From Pseudopithomyces maydicus (lineage: Eukaryota > Ascomycota > Dothideomycetes > Pleosporales > Didymosphaeriaceae), in assembly GCA_026873275.1 (NCBI GenBank), contig JANTUC010000001.1, positions 1,984,001 to 2,048,000 of the forward strand: a stretch of DNA of 64,000 nt, given 5' to 3'. A program made the position numbers and the translations under genes. The notes below the pieces were generated by a model that was not told the origin of the DNA, did not search any database, and saw nothing but the letters and a program-made list of their open reading frames with translations. Positions 45,411 through 55,824 of the stretch are shown here, piece after piece; position 1 is the stretch's first letter; every line of letters starts with the position of its first letter.

Positions 45411-46379
45411 ATGGGCTCTACCCCAGAATCACAAACACCAGCGCGCAAGTCGCTCATCGGCCAACCCCCCAACTTCTGGCTCCACCGCTCCACCCACGGT
45501 TTCGACCTCACGCACCCAACCTCCCCAACAACCCCCATCGCAAACCCAAAACTCACCATCCAAACCACCACGGTCCCCATCACCGTTGACGCCTCCAAAT
45601 CCGCCCTCATCATCATCGACATGCAAAACTTCTTCCTCTCGGAAGCCCTCGGACGAATCCGTGGCGCAGGCCACGCCGCCTGCTCCAACCTCATTTCCCA
45701 CGCCATCCCCGCGGCGCGGAAAGCAGGCATGAAGGTGGTGTGGTTGAACTGGGGACTCACGGACGAGGATCTGAAGACGATGCCGCCGGGTGTGACGCGG
45801 TGCTTTGGATTCTATTCTATCCCTCATGATCAGGATTTTGGAGAGGATATTGACATCGCGGAGCCGGGTGCTAACGCGGTGGGTGTTGATCGTTTTGGAA
45901 AGGAGAGACAGGGACATGGGAAGGAAGCTATGTATCATGGTCTGGGCGCGGATATGGGCAGTATCGAGTTGGGGAATGGCGAGGTGCTAGATGCGGGAAG
46001 GTTACTCGTGCGTGACTCGTGGAACGCGGATATTTATCCTCCTCTCAAGGATCTGTATGATGCCTCAATCGATGCCATTATACCGAAGAATCGTATGTCG
46101 GGGCTCTGGGGGAGCGACACGCCATTCCAGAAGTTTCTGGAGGAGAATGGGTTGAGGACGTTGTTTTTTGCGGGGGTCAATACGGATCAGTGCGTGGGTG
46201 GAACCTTGACGGACGCGTTCAGCAACGGGTACGATTGTATTTTGTTGAGCGATGGGTGCGGGACGACCAGTCCAGAAGCGGCGCAGAAAGCTTGGGAGTT
46301 CAATGCAGAGAGATCATATGGGTTTTGTACCACTTGTGAAATGGTTGCTGAAGGAGTGGAAAAGATGCAGGATTCGTAG
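45411..46379 (+). CDS. Isochorismatase-family cysteine hydrolase
   Basis: Intronless, 322 aa, starting at ATG 45411 in a good context (accaacATGG). An in-frame ATG 90 bases upstream is less likely. The catalytic triad of the family is visible: Asp in ALIIIDMQNFF, Lys in IPKNRMSG, and Cys in NTDQCVGGTLTDA. A GVNTDQC stretch followed by DAFSNGYDCILLSDGCGTTS completes the Rossmann-like fold. Such enzymes cleave isochorismate, nicotinamide, ureidoacrylate or related amides. Which substrate applies cannot be read from the sequence. No signal peptide is seen, so it is probably cytosolic. Confidence 0.9.
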   Translation: MGSTPESQTPARKSLIGQPPNFWLHRSTHGFDLTHPTSPTTPIANPKLTIQTTTVPITVDASKSALIIIDMQNFFLSEALGRIRGAGHAACSNLISHAIPAARKAGMKVVWLNWGLTDEDLKTMPPGVTRCFGFYSIPHDQDFGEDIDIAEPGANAVGVDRFGKERQGHGKEAMYHGLGADMGSIELGNGEVLDAGRLLVRDSWNADIYPPLKDLYDASIDAIIPKNRMSGLWGSDTPFQKFLEENGLRTLFFAGVNTDQCVGGTLTDAFSNGYDCILLSDGCGTTSPEAAQKAWEFNAERSYGFCTTCEMVAEGVEKMQDS

Positions 46380-46629
46380 TTCCATTTAGTAGATAGAATA
46401 GTAATATGTTATATCTGATGTGTAAAGGTATTATAAGACCATTTGGATTGTTCTATTTGAAGTTGTGTCTGGAATGATACAAGTATGAAATACGGTACTT
46501 CGGCAAGATAAACAGGGTAATCGATGATATTACAGCAAGTATCATACTAAATAATACACCACTACTATTCTGAGTAGTCGTCTTGGGGTATCTGAGGTAA
46601 TTTAAGTAGCGAAATGTTTTTTGTTAAGC

Positions 46630-48006
46630 TTACATGGCGGCGAGACGCTGCCGAGCTTGTGCCACAAGGTGCGGCCACTCCTCTTGCTTTCCTTTGAGCG
46701 GTTCTTGCAATACATCGCGCAAGCAGCTCTTGATTAACTCGGGTGCCGCACCATTCTTCGCATGCAGCTCAGCCATATCCATCATTGCAGGCTTATGACC
46801 ACCGAGCGCTGCAGCTTTGAACCATTCCATTGCCAAATCTGCAGGAGCAGCGCGCTTCCAACTTAGCATGAAGTTTAATGCCTTCTTAAAGCCCGCATTG
46901 ATGTAGCTTGCTGGTTTTTCGTTAACGGATAGATAAAAATGCCCCAGCGTATACATGGCCTCGGAATGTCCGGAGGCAGCGGCTTTGCTCATATATTCGA
47001 GCCAAGAAGGGGTTCTCTTCTGTTGGAATAGAGCGAGCTGGTAGCATGCCATAGGATCATCCGCTTTCAAAGCGCCAAATTTCAACGCTTCCTGAATTTT
47101 GGCCGAGGAGGGCTCCTGCAGGGACTTTTCGAGGTTGACAAGTTCCATCCATGGGGTAAGCCATGGCAGCCCCATAGGATGTGGATATCCCCTGTGAATT
47201 CTGGTGTTGTAATTTTTCAAGGCCTTCTCGTAGAAGTATTTAGCCTCTTGCTTATTTCCCGCCAATTCGAGGAATTTTCCATGCAATGTCATTGCGTTCG
47301 AGTCACCCTTGACACCGTTTTTCCCACTCTCTCCTTCAGCCAATTTCTGCAAGGTGGACATGCAATTGTTGATATCAATTGGAGAGAAATAGCGCGCGAT
47401 TTCCACTGCCTGGGGTATATTGTAACCGTTCACGCTGTAGTACATAGCGTTCAGTATCTGTAAGGTTGCTTGCACATCTCCCGCAGCGCTGCAAGCAAGG
47501 AGAATGGCAGCGGCTACGTGGGCCTGCTGGCTTGGTGGCAACTGTCCCCTGGAATCGTTGACGTCGGGCACTCGAAACAGAGGGATTGCGAGCATGGGTA
47601 GGTGAATGACTCTAAGCTTGTATTCTATTAGGTGATCAGTGTATGTCTATTGCTAAGAAATTAGGCATTGAGTACGTTCTGCTACTTGACGTGCGTTTGT
47701 TGCAGGGTCCATATTTTCCTTGTGATTGGCCATGAATTGGTGAATGATCTCGTTGGCATTCTCGAGGGTACATGGTAGCAACCTATCCGCTTGAAGCATA
47801 CGGTAGAATGCCTGTCTATTGCGCTTGTCTATGTCATTGCGAATTTCTTGCGGTGCTCTTGTTGGGTCAAGGCGGCGTTGCTTTGTCAAGGCAGGCTGCG
47901 TGGCATATCGGCGTAGAGGCTGCGCAGTCCGATGCAGGCAGAAAATGCAAGGTGCATCTCGAGCAAACCGCGCAGCGTTCCGAACAGTGCTCGGACGGAT
48001 CGACAT
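46630..48006 (-). CDS. Mitochondrial Sel1/TPR-like repeat protein
   Basis: Two exons: 48006-47676 and 47624-46630, with a 51-nt intron in exact phase, giving 441 aa. The N-terminus (MSIRPSTVRNAARFARDAP...LRRYATQ) is Arg-rich and lacks acids, a good mitochondrial presequence. The rest is helical repeat: MTLHGKFLELAGNKQEAKYF, AMYTLGHFYLSVNE, LAMEWFKAAALGGHKPAMMD. These follow the Sel1/TPR pattern A..LG..Y......A..W...AA..G...A. The C-terminus ends QARQRLAAM. Such solenoids act as scaffolds or RNA/protein adaptors. I do not recognise a named orthologue. It is head to head with the UTP16-like gene, with only 162 bp between start codons. Confidence 0.78.
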
Positions 48007-48168
48007 GGTAATCGAGGACGGGGGTGAATGCAACCAAATCGGAGGGGCACCACCAATGGCAAGCTCAAGCTTCGGAGGTCCGCAAAGGGCGCTAGGAAGA
48101 ACGTGTATCCGAGCCGTAAGTCGCGCTTTCTGCTTGGCGGCATACAAAAATTATTTCTTGCCAACGTC
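48007..48168. promoter_or_regulatory. Very short bidirectional promoter
   Basis: Only 162 bp separate the start codons of the mitochondrial Sel1-like gene (minus) and the UTP16-like gene (plus). The reading frame is open across it on the plus strand, but ATG 48169 begins the family-like protein. Confidence 0.5.
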
Positions 48169-49877
48169 ATGTTCGCCCGCGTCTTCGACACCGCGAAACG
48201 ATTTTTGAGCCGCTCGCCGTCCTATCAGGGAGAGTCCGACGACGTCAATCCCCAAATCCCGAGAAGCGCGCAACCGGACGCCGAGCAGAACGAAATGGTC
48301 ACAACCCGCCGAGGCACCGGTACCGATGTCGAGAGCACCCCCGCGAGCTCCGTCAGAGTGACGAGAGGGAAGCGACACCTGGAGGTCGAGGCTCAGCAGA
48401 CACCCACTGCGATGAAGAGGCGGAGAAAGGCCGCGTCCAAGGAAGAGCCTGCCGCTGAATCGAATGGCGCGAAGTCACAGGCCAGCGCAGAAGAGACCGA
48501 CGAGCCTGATTTTGTCACCAAATCCATGCCTCACAGAACCAGGAACAAGAAGACGTACGAATCTGCCGAAGCTAGAACGCCCGTAGCCCGTCGTTCCAGC
48601 CCAAAGATCGTCATACCTGGTTCCTCAAATGATGCTGCAGACGATACACACGAGTCGGAAACGGCATCTAGCCAGGCCGATGTATTCTTCACGCCGGCCC
48701 AGACTTCGTTTGGACTGCCCGCAGACGATGACGAGAGAGAAGGTTCTCTGACCCCGAAACCAGCTGCGAAAGCTGCAAAAGCAACGCCGACATCCGGAAA
48801 AGGGTCGGGCAAAGGGGACGACCAAGGAAGAACCCTGCACCCGAATCGCCGGATAAGACCCCAGTAGAGTCCACGCTCTCGGATGAGATTCCTTCTTCAA
48901 CCTGGGATAGCGAGCAAGCTCCGCTTACCCCAACGAAAGAGCACGGAAACGTTGCCGCTGACAACGACGACGAGCCTCTGGAGGAGCAAAATGGCGCCCA
49001 AGTTCCGCCTGCAGAAAAATCTGCACCAGCACAAGAGCAGGTCGAAGATTTGACATCACTCGGGGTCGCATATGAAGACGCCACGGCGGATAAAACACTT
49101 AACCCGCCGAAAAATCACAAACGCTTCGGCAGTGAAGAACCAGCCCTTCCTCTCGAATCTACTGTGCAGGCCGAGCTCCAACGTAAAACAGAAGTCGTCG
49201 ACGACGATGATGATGCGAGCGATTCGGACGATGCTCCTGAAATGGTCACCACCTCTGCCGCTGCATCCAAGGCCAAAGCTACCGCTGAAGAGAGAACTCG
49301 GGCAATTAAAGCTCAGCAAGAAAAGGAGGAAAAGCGTCGCCAAGAACGAGTGGACCGCATAGCCCAAGAACAAGCCGAGAAGCGTGAGCGTGAAGAGAAG
49401 AAAGCACGAAAATTAGCACAGAAAGAGGCCAAGCTTGCACGTCGCCAGCAGCACGCAGCGTCATCTCCGCCCAGAGACCCTATGGATATTGATATGAATA
49501 CTCTTCCCGATCTTCTACCAGCGTCCATTCTTGAGGCAGCAGGCGATCATCGCCCACCTACCCCACCGCCTGTTCGTGGCGGAAAGACAGAAGCAGAGCT
49601 AAGACAGGAGAAAATGAATAGGCATACCAAGTTCTTGGAACGTGGCGAAAAGCCTATCAAGGACGTGAAGAAAGGAAAGCTCAACGTTTCAGTGCTGTCG
49701 CAACGTAACAAGCTTTTGGCGCCGCAAGTGAACCGGAACACCAAGAACATTAGAGAACACTGGCTCAAGGGCCGAGAAGCAGATAGAAAATCACGGGGGA
49801 AAAAGGGTTCGCATTTCAAAAAGATGGAGAGAAGAGCAGCACCCAAAGGCTTTTTAAGAGGTGGTGATGATGACTAG
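48169..49877 (+). CDS. utp16: U3 snoRNA-associated protein (UTP16/BUD21-like), frame broken once
   Basis: Intronless, 569 aa once one missing base is allowed. The N-terminal half is disordered, basic and Ser/Thr-rich. The C-terminal part is the recognisable domain: a charged helix from AEERTRAIKAQQEKEEKRRQ to KLARRQ. Then come KTEAELRQEKMNRHTKFLER, GEKPIKDVKKGKLNVSVL and NKLLAPQVNRNTKNIREHWL, ending with HFKKMERRAAPKGFLRGG. This matches fungal U3-snoRNA-associated proteins of the small-subunit processome in the nucleolus. The frame breaks at 48811-48817; just after it the new frame starts GRPRKNPAPE, the core of an AT-hook. The assignment rests on the C-terminal block. Confidence 0.75.
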
Positions 49878-50250
49878 ATGAATAGGCATGGAAAATTGGC
49901 AGCGTTAATAATCAAATGCCGCAACTGGTACATACTCTCTATACTTTTCTTTGGCTTACCACCATACTTGAAATCTGCCGTTCCCATGAGCTTCACGAAA
50001 ACCGAGTCTTCCTATTGTTCGCAACCTTGGAATGCAGCCAACCCTCTGATCAAGATATTAGCCAATGAGATTTGTGAGGCAGCATGCCAGAACTAGACCC
50101 GGGGCTGATCTGATCGGACTAGAGTCTATATCCTATACCATCAAACCAACGAAGCAAAACCATAATACATGGGCAGGAATGTACATTTTCGTTGGATTTC
50201 AGTAGACATATCTTTGTACGAATAGCTATTAGCAGGCTATTTCTGGCCCT
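49878..50250. other. Intergenic, convergent 3' ends
   Basis: This lies between the UTP16-like stop and the twinfilin stop. No gene was recognised. Confidence 0.45.
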
Positions 50251-51287
50251 CTACCGCCTTCCCGGCCGCTTCGGCTTCGCAAATCCTTTCTTCTCCTCTT
50301 TTTCTTCAACCTTGAACTCATCCTCTACCACCTGTTTTGTGATCTCGTCCGGGTTCGTCGCCTCCAATCTCTTCGCCACCTTCAATCCACCGTCGTTCTG
50401 CGCCAGGCTGATAACATTACTCCGACTAGCCGCGTACAGCATTCGCTCCTTAATCTTCGCAACACTCGGGCACGTCGAAATGAACACAATGCTCCCCTCC
50501 GGATCGCTATGCCGATAAAACGAGAACCTCGGCTCTTGCTTATCGATTGACGACGCGAGGCTATCCGGGGTAGCCGATCCCGAGGAAACGAATTGCAGCG
50601 TCTCGGTCGGGGTATCCATCCTCAATTGGACAAGGTTATCAGACCCGCCTTGACCCAACTGTCGCAGAGCCCCCGAAATAGAATCATCGGCGCGAATAGC
50701 AATCCGCCCTCCCTGCGCCAGACTCTGGCCCTGTGTTCCCCTGCTCTCGAGCGCCTCTGCCTCCTTGATGTCCTGCAGGCTCTGCTCCTCGGCCGTAAGC
50801 GGGTTGGAGCTTTCCGTGTGCTTGACGTGCTTCTCCCACCCCTGGGCCGTCAGCTCCTCGGCCTCGGTGCAGAATATGCTTTCGGGGAAGTGTTCGCCGC
50901 CGAGCTCACGGACCAGCGTGAGTCGTGTTGAGGCGAACAGCATTTTCTGGCGCACGGGCGCGGCATTGGGGACGTAGGTTATGGCGACGAGGGACTTGTC
51001 AGGAGAGGAGAGGACATCGTTGCGGCGGAGGAGGATATACAAAGCTTCGTTGGGTTTGATGAAATCCCTCAGGTTGGAAAGGTCTTCGAGAAAGGTTACG
51101 TGGGTGGATGGGATGGGGGAGGCGGGTACGATGGCCTCTTGTGATATGGTTGCAAGGAGACCGCGTTGTGTAGTGGATGTCAAGAGGTCCTGGAGAGCTT
51201 GTTGGAGCTCCGCAGAAGCTGAGAGCTGCGTTAGGCGGATAGCACAAAAACGGGGGCTGAGCGCCTACCGGCGATGCCTGACTGCAT
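50251..51287 (-). CDS. twf1: Twinfilin
   Basis: Two exons: 51287-51269 and 51218-50251. The 50-nt intron after the sixth codon is in exact phase, giving 328 aa. Two ADF-H domains are visible: MQSGIAASAELQQALQDL through ALYILLRR and SLVAITYVPNAAPVRQKMLF; then VQLRMDTPTETLQFVS through RFSFYRHSDPEGSIVFISTC and IKERMLYAASRSNVISLAQN. The tail KKGFAKPKRPGRR is the basic motif that binds capping protein and phosphoinositides. Twinfilin sequesters ADP-actin monomers and speeds depolymerisation and uncapping at filament ends. It is the canonical copy; a diverged homologue lies at 34.7-35.7 kb. Confidence 0.95.
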
Positions 51288-51614
51288 GCTTCCGAGTGTA
51301 GCTGAAGTTTAATTTCGCCCTGGTGCGTTAAACTTTCCCAATGGAGCAAGTTGAACTGATCGGAGGTTGAGTTTCGGGAGGTTGCATAGGTGTTTACGCT
51401 GACGTCGGAGGGGTTGCAGTGGGGCAGGTAGGAAGAGGTGTCTTGGCACAGGACGACCTTACCATTGGGTGCATGTGAATTCTATCAGAGACTTGATAAA
51501 ATAATAATTGAATCTCATACTTCCAATATGGCTATGCTCCTAGGCAGAGAAAACAATGCAGGATGATTCCTAGGTATCAAAAGCTCATAACCCCTCGCAG
51601 TCCTGTGTACATCT
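51288..51614. other. Short gap between tandem minus-strand genes
   Basis: It holds the twinfilin promoter and 5' UTR and the 3' UTR of SFC1. Nothing else was seen. Confidence 0.45.
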
Positions 51615-52922
51615 CTACTCTTCGTATCGACCTCCAGGCAGCATTTCCCTGTTCCGTTCCAGAACTCCCTTCAGGTACTCATATACAGTAAATGTGACGG
51701 CTTGTCCCGGGGCAACGCGCATGATGCGAGGTGTAATACCTTTGTAAAAGCTGCGACTACCCTCTTGTTTCCACATATCACTAATCACTGTCAGCACGAT
51801 AGACAGTACTTGTTCGTTCGGGCATACCTAGAGATCGCCATTATTCGTCCGAGAGCTGTTTGCCCTGGTTCAGCTGGCGTCTTTTGCAATCTTGTTTTAA
51901 TCGTGTCGATAGGTGCATTGCTCAAAGGGCCCATAGCACCCGAGACCAAGCCAATGAACATGGTCTCATAACCAGGTAGATCTGTTGTTCCATGGTAATT
52001 TTGCAGGGCCGCTCTGAATTCCGAGTATGCCGTGAAATTCACTGCCTGGTTGGAGCCTTGTCGCAATGCGGTCAACGAAACACCACGGTACAGCGCACCG
52101 AATCCTTCTTCGCGGACAACCGTGTATAATGCGTGCGCGGCGTTACGATATTTCGGAACATCGAGTGGATCAGCCATCGAGTGGTGTTGAGCTTGTAACC
52201 GAATTTTCACGACCTCCATGGGCGTTACGACAGCGACGGCCTCGGTGACACCGGCAGACAACCCAGCTAGAAGAAGTCAGTACAATCTTATCCTTCCGCG
52301 CACAATCTCTGTTACCACAGTGACTGGTATCTGCGAAAGGGAAAACGGCTCAATACTGCCTATATTGTACATACCTAGAAATGTCGACCGTCCGGTCACC
52401 ATGCCATCTTTATCTGCCAATAATTGTTTGTACCACTCGTAGCTCGTGAAACGGATAGCCATCTTAGGAACGATGCCTGTAAGGACGGCACCAAGACCTT
52501 TGTAGAGGCCAAGCGGTGTTTCTCGCTTCACAATCTCCGAACCGGTCTTCAGAAAGCCGCGCTTTGGTGCCTGTCGCAACGTGTGAGATGGAGTTGCGTA
52601 CTTGTAACCCGAAGAGTTGACCTACGCCTGGAGCGCGAGCTCTTCTCGAGAGCTGCATTCGTACTTTGATGGTGTCTATGATATAATTAGTCGGTTACAA
52701 GTGAAATTGTAGCACAATTGGAGGATACTATTGCTTACCTAGTGGATGACAGACAAGTGCTTCCATCATGCCAGCACCTCCACCAGCTGTGCACAGGATG
52801 TCAGTTAAAATTCACTATATCCTCATACACCTAGTGAAATCAACCATAAGCATACCAATCAAATTTGTGGCGGCAGAAGCTGGCTTCTTGCCACCTGGGC
52901 CTTGCGTCGACTTCGCAGACAT
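51615..52922 (-). CDS. sfc1: Mitochondrial succinate-fumarate carrier SFC1
   Basis: Six exons: 52922-52856, 52786-52739, 52675-52626, 52570-52375, 52266-51828 and 51780-51615. All junctions are GT-AG in exact phase, giving 321 aa. Three solute-carrier repeats each have a PxDxxKxRxQ-like motif: CHPLDTIKVRMQLS, VTPMEVVKIRLQAQ and NAPIDTIKTRLQKT. The block KKPASAATNLIAGGGAGMME and HHSMADPLDVPKYRNAAHAL are characteristic of SFC1 rather than other carriers. It exchanges cytosolic succinate for matrix fumarate across the inner membrane, which is needed for growth on C2 compounds and fatty acids. The first introns are dense, typical of conserved carriers. The gene appears intact. Confidence 0.95.
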
Positions 52923-54064
52923 TGTGCAAGAATTTAGTCGGAGCACGAGGAATTGAAAAAAGAACTAGCCAGCCAAAAGTAGCTATCAAAGCTTGAAAAG
53001 AGAATCGTTGTTTGGTTCGAAGGACAGAGTTTTGTTGTGTCAATCCTTTGACTGACAGCTCTCGCTACCGCTCTTCTTGTTCCGTGGTTGTGGACAAAGA
53101 GAACCGACAGGTCAACAAGGAGAAGGTAAGACACAAGATTATGCAGAACCGCGGGTCGGAGCGTGGGAGCAGGAATTGTGGCTTAAGAAGGAAGAAGCCA
53201 TCACAGTCACAAATTCTTGGTTAGCCATGTAGCCGCGGATGGGAGGACGTTCGTAACTCCTCTTACGTCTATCCTCGGCTCGACCCTGAGTCTAATGCGA
53301 CCGATCGCGTGCCCCTTTGGGACCAGCTCTTAGGTCTAAGCTTGCTCCTTGGCACCCAAGTTTCCCAGAAACTCTTCCGTTCGTCCATGTTCGGCTGCGT
53401 CCCGGCTACTGATGGAGTGGTTTTCCGAGAGGAGTCCATTAAAGATCATCTCGTACCAGTTGCGTCTTCAGTCTTGGAATAATCGAAACCCTACCGATGT
53501 CTTATTATTTTTCGCGATGCTTGGTGGACATTTCATGTGAATTGTGATGGTTGTCGGCTTGTGAAAGGATGACGTTGAGGTACAGCCGGGGAAGAGCCGC
53601 AATTCGATGCGGGGGTTTCCGCTTCTGTCCGACATGTGGCTCGTGCGCGAATATTATTCGGGTGTAAGTTTGACACAAGCAAAAAGCACAACCGATCCTT
53701 ATTCATGCTAAAGTGTTCAGCGTATTCTGATTATCGGATGAGGCTAGTAATATAGCCAGCTAATAATAATTCTACAATATGATTCTTGCAAAGGCTGCAT
53801 TACACATCCAGCCTTCGTGCACCGTAGATAATCTACCTAGGTAGAAACCTCGAATTGCCGAGGTGCAAGCAGTAGTCATTTGAGCATCAGACTACACTAG
53901 AGTAGTTGTAGTAAGACCAATGAGCGTAGCTTTCTCGAATTCAAAGTAGATTCGTATTTATGTGGTCTAATACAACATTCAAGTCGAACAAGCGGTCCAG
54001 ACCCTCTAGGATCAGTCAGTCCCCTTGGACCATCACTCTTTCCCCAATTTCTGCACGACCCAAT
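52923..54064. other. 1.1 kb intergenic region
   Basis: This lies between SFC1 and a convergent or tandem hydrolase gene. It is AT-rich toward the right. I found no gene, tRNA or repeat. Confidence 0.45.
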
Positions 54065-55335
54065 TCAAACCCCCTGGCTCCTGAGGAAGTCAAACAGAAT
54101 CTTGAATGCATCCGGAGCAACCTTGTGCAGGTTCAGGTTATGCCTAGCAAGTATGTCAGCTCTTTGCTATGTGATTGGTATGAGGAATAGACATACCCTG
54201 CGGGAAGATCGTTGACGACTTCAATACTCTTAGCATCATTGAAGACATACTTGCGAAGATTATCTTCTTCCACAAAACCGACACAGTTGCCTCCACAAGC
54301 AGAAATATCATATTGTCCCTGCAAGACTAGGACCGGGGCTGTTATATTATTGAAGTTATTGTAAGACGCCAATAAACTTATCAGTTCTCCCACAGCAAAC
54401 GGTTCGCTACCCACGTCGTACGTCCATTTTGCTATCCGGTGCTCAAAATAAGGCTCTTTATAGTACGCGTAAGTTTCAGCGAAAAGGTCTGAGCTTGTAA
54501 GGAATGTGGAGTTTAGTGAGCCCCAACGCCGAGGATCATGTAGCTTCGCAACACGAAGTCCAGCACCGGAAACAAAAGGCGCAAAATGGTCGAAGAAACC
54601 ACTGAATCCGGTGAGTACTACAGAATCGACACTCGACTGATTTGCCGATGCAGCAGATAGGTAGGCCCCGTAGCTGTGGCCGATCAATGCGACTTTGTGA
54701 GCTCCCATGTTCTGCCGAACGTGCGTCGTAAGATAATCGAGAACCGCAGTTTGAACTTGAAATTGAGCATCTTTGAGACCGTCGACCCTAGATATTGTTA
54801 AAACCAGAATGTATCATAATCACTGACCAGATGAACTTACTCTGAGGATGAACCCACTCCAATTCGGTCATAACTCAGGACAGAGTATCCCTCTTTGATC
54901 GCTGCATCAACGAAACTATATTTCTCGGCACCTTTAAGATTGGGACGCCAATACCTATGATCCAGTATCAGAACAAGTGGTGATGAAGGAGTAAGACGAC
55001 ACGTACAACTTGGACTCGATAATGCCGTGGGTGAGTATCAATACAGTACTACCATTGCCACAAAAGGTTGCCCCAACTTTGAAATCACTGGCTACCGGTC
55101 CGTCTGTCATCCCTGTTATAGGAAGAGGGAATGTTATTTTGCCGGCATCGCGTCGAGTGAGGTTGGACGTGACTGCGGCTGCGTCCCAATCATCCTTGAC
55201 CTCCACATTGATATTATAGCGCAAAACGTTCACAGGCACTGAAATTTGGAGTTCTCGACAATTCGAAGCACTCGGTAGAGCCTGGATTAACGGGGCCAAA
55301 AAGAACAATACGGCCTGGAAGACGCGGCGCTGCAT
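54065..55335 (-). CDS. Secreted alpha/beta hydrolase
   Basis: Four exons: 55335-55007, 54954-54841, 54787-54197 and 54143-54065, giving 370 aa. All junctions are GT-AG in exact phase. The N-terminus MQRRVFQAVLFFLAPLIQAL is a signal peptide. The fold is alpha/beta hydrolase: STVLILTHGI, then YSVLSYDRIGVGSSS and VALIGHSYGAYLSAASAN. The nucleophile is the serine in GHSYG. PVLVLQGQYD is a late strand with a likely Asp, and the histidine is probably in LPAGHNLNLHKVAPDAF. The small final exon supplies this histidine. The substrate is unknown; it could be an extracellular lipase, peptidase or esterase. Confidence 0.85.
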
Positions 55336-55824
55336 GATTGCCTTGAAAAGCTGAAGTGACTTTTGTAGCAGATACCATGGCCACTACTTATACTATTTCA
55401 TGATTTTGAAAGCTTCTAGCGCCCCCAAGTTTATGGAGCACGCTACATCTATCTCTGGTAGTCTTCCCAGGGTGTGTTGTAGATATGCTCGATTACATCG
55501 CTTACTAACTTCCGGATGAGCAACAATGGTTAGCGTACCCACACCTGATTCCATAATCTTAAAGCTAACTGGCTTTTAGCATGCCCATTTTCCGTTTCCC
55601 TATGTAAGCAGCCGGTAGCGTAGCGCTATTACTGGTCAATGAACGGCGAGGCGGAGTGAGCTTCTCCAATTTCTACCATAACAACCAGGGCACAATCGCA
55701 GCTGATAGGAAATAACGCACTTTCAGCTGAACACTATGATTTTCGAAATGAAATTGATGACAACAGCAGATTTTATGATAAGCTATGGCATACTGCCTTA
55801 TTTGATCTACTTGGTCTACGTCGT
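55336..55824. other. Intergenic region
   Basis: AT-rich, between two minus-strand genes. No gene was recognised. Confidence 0.45.
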
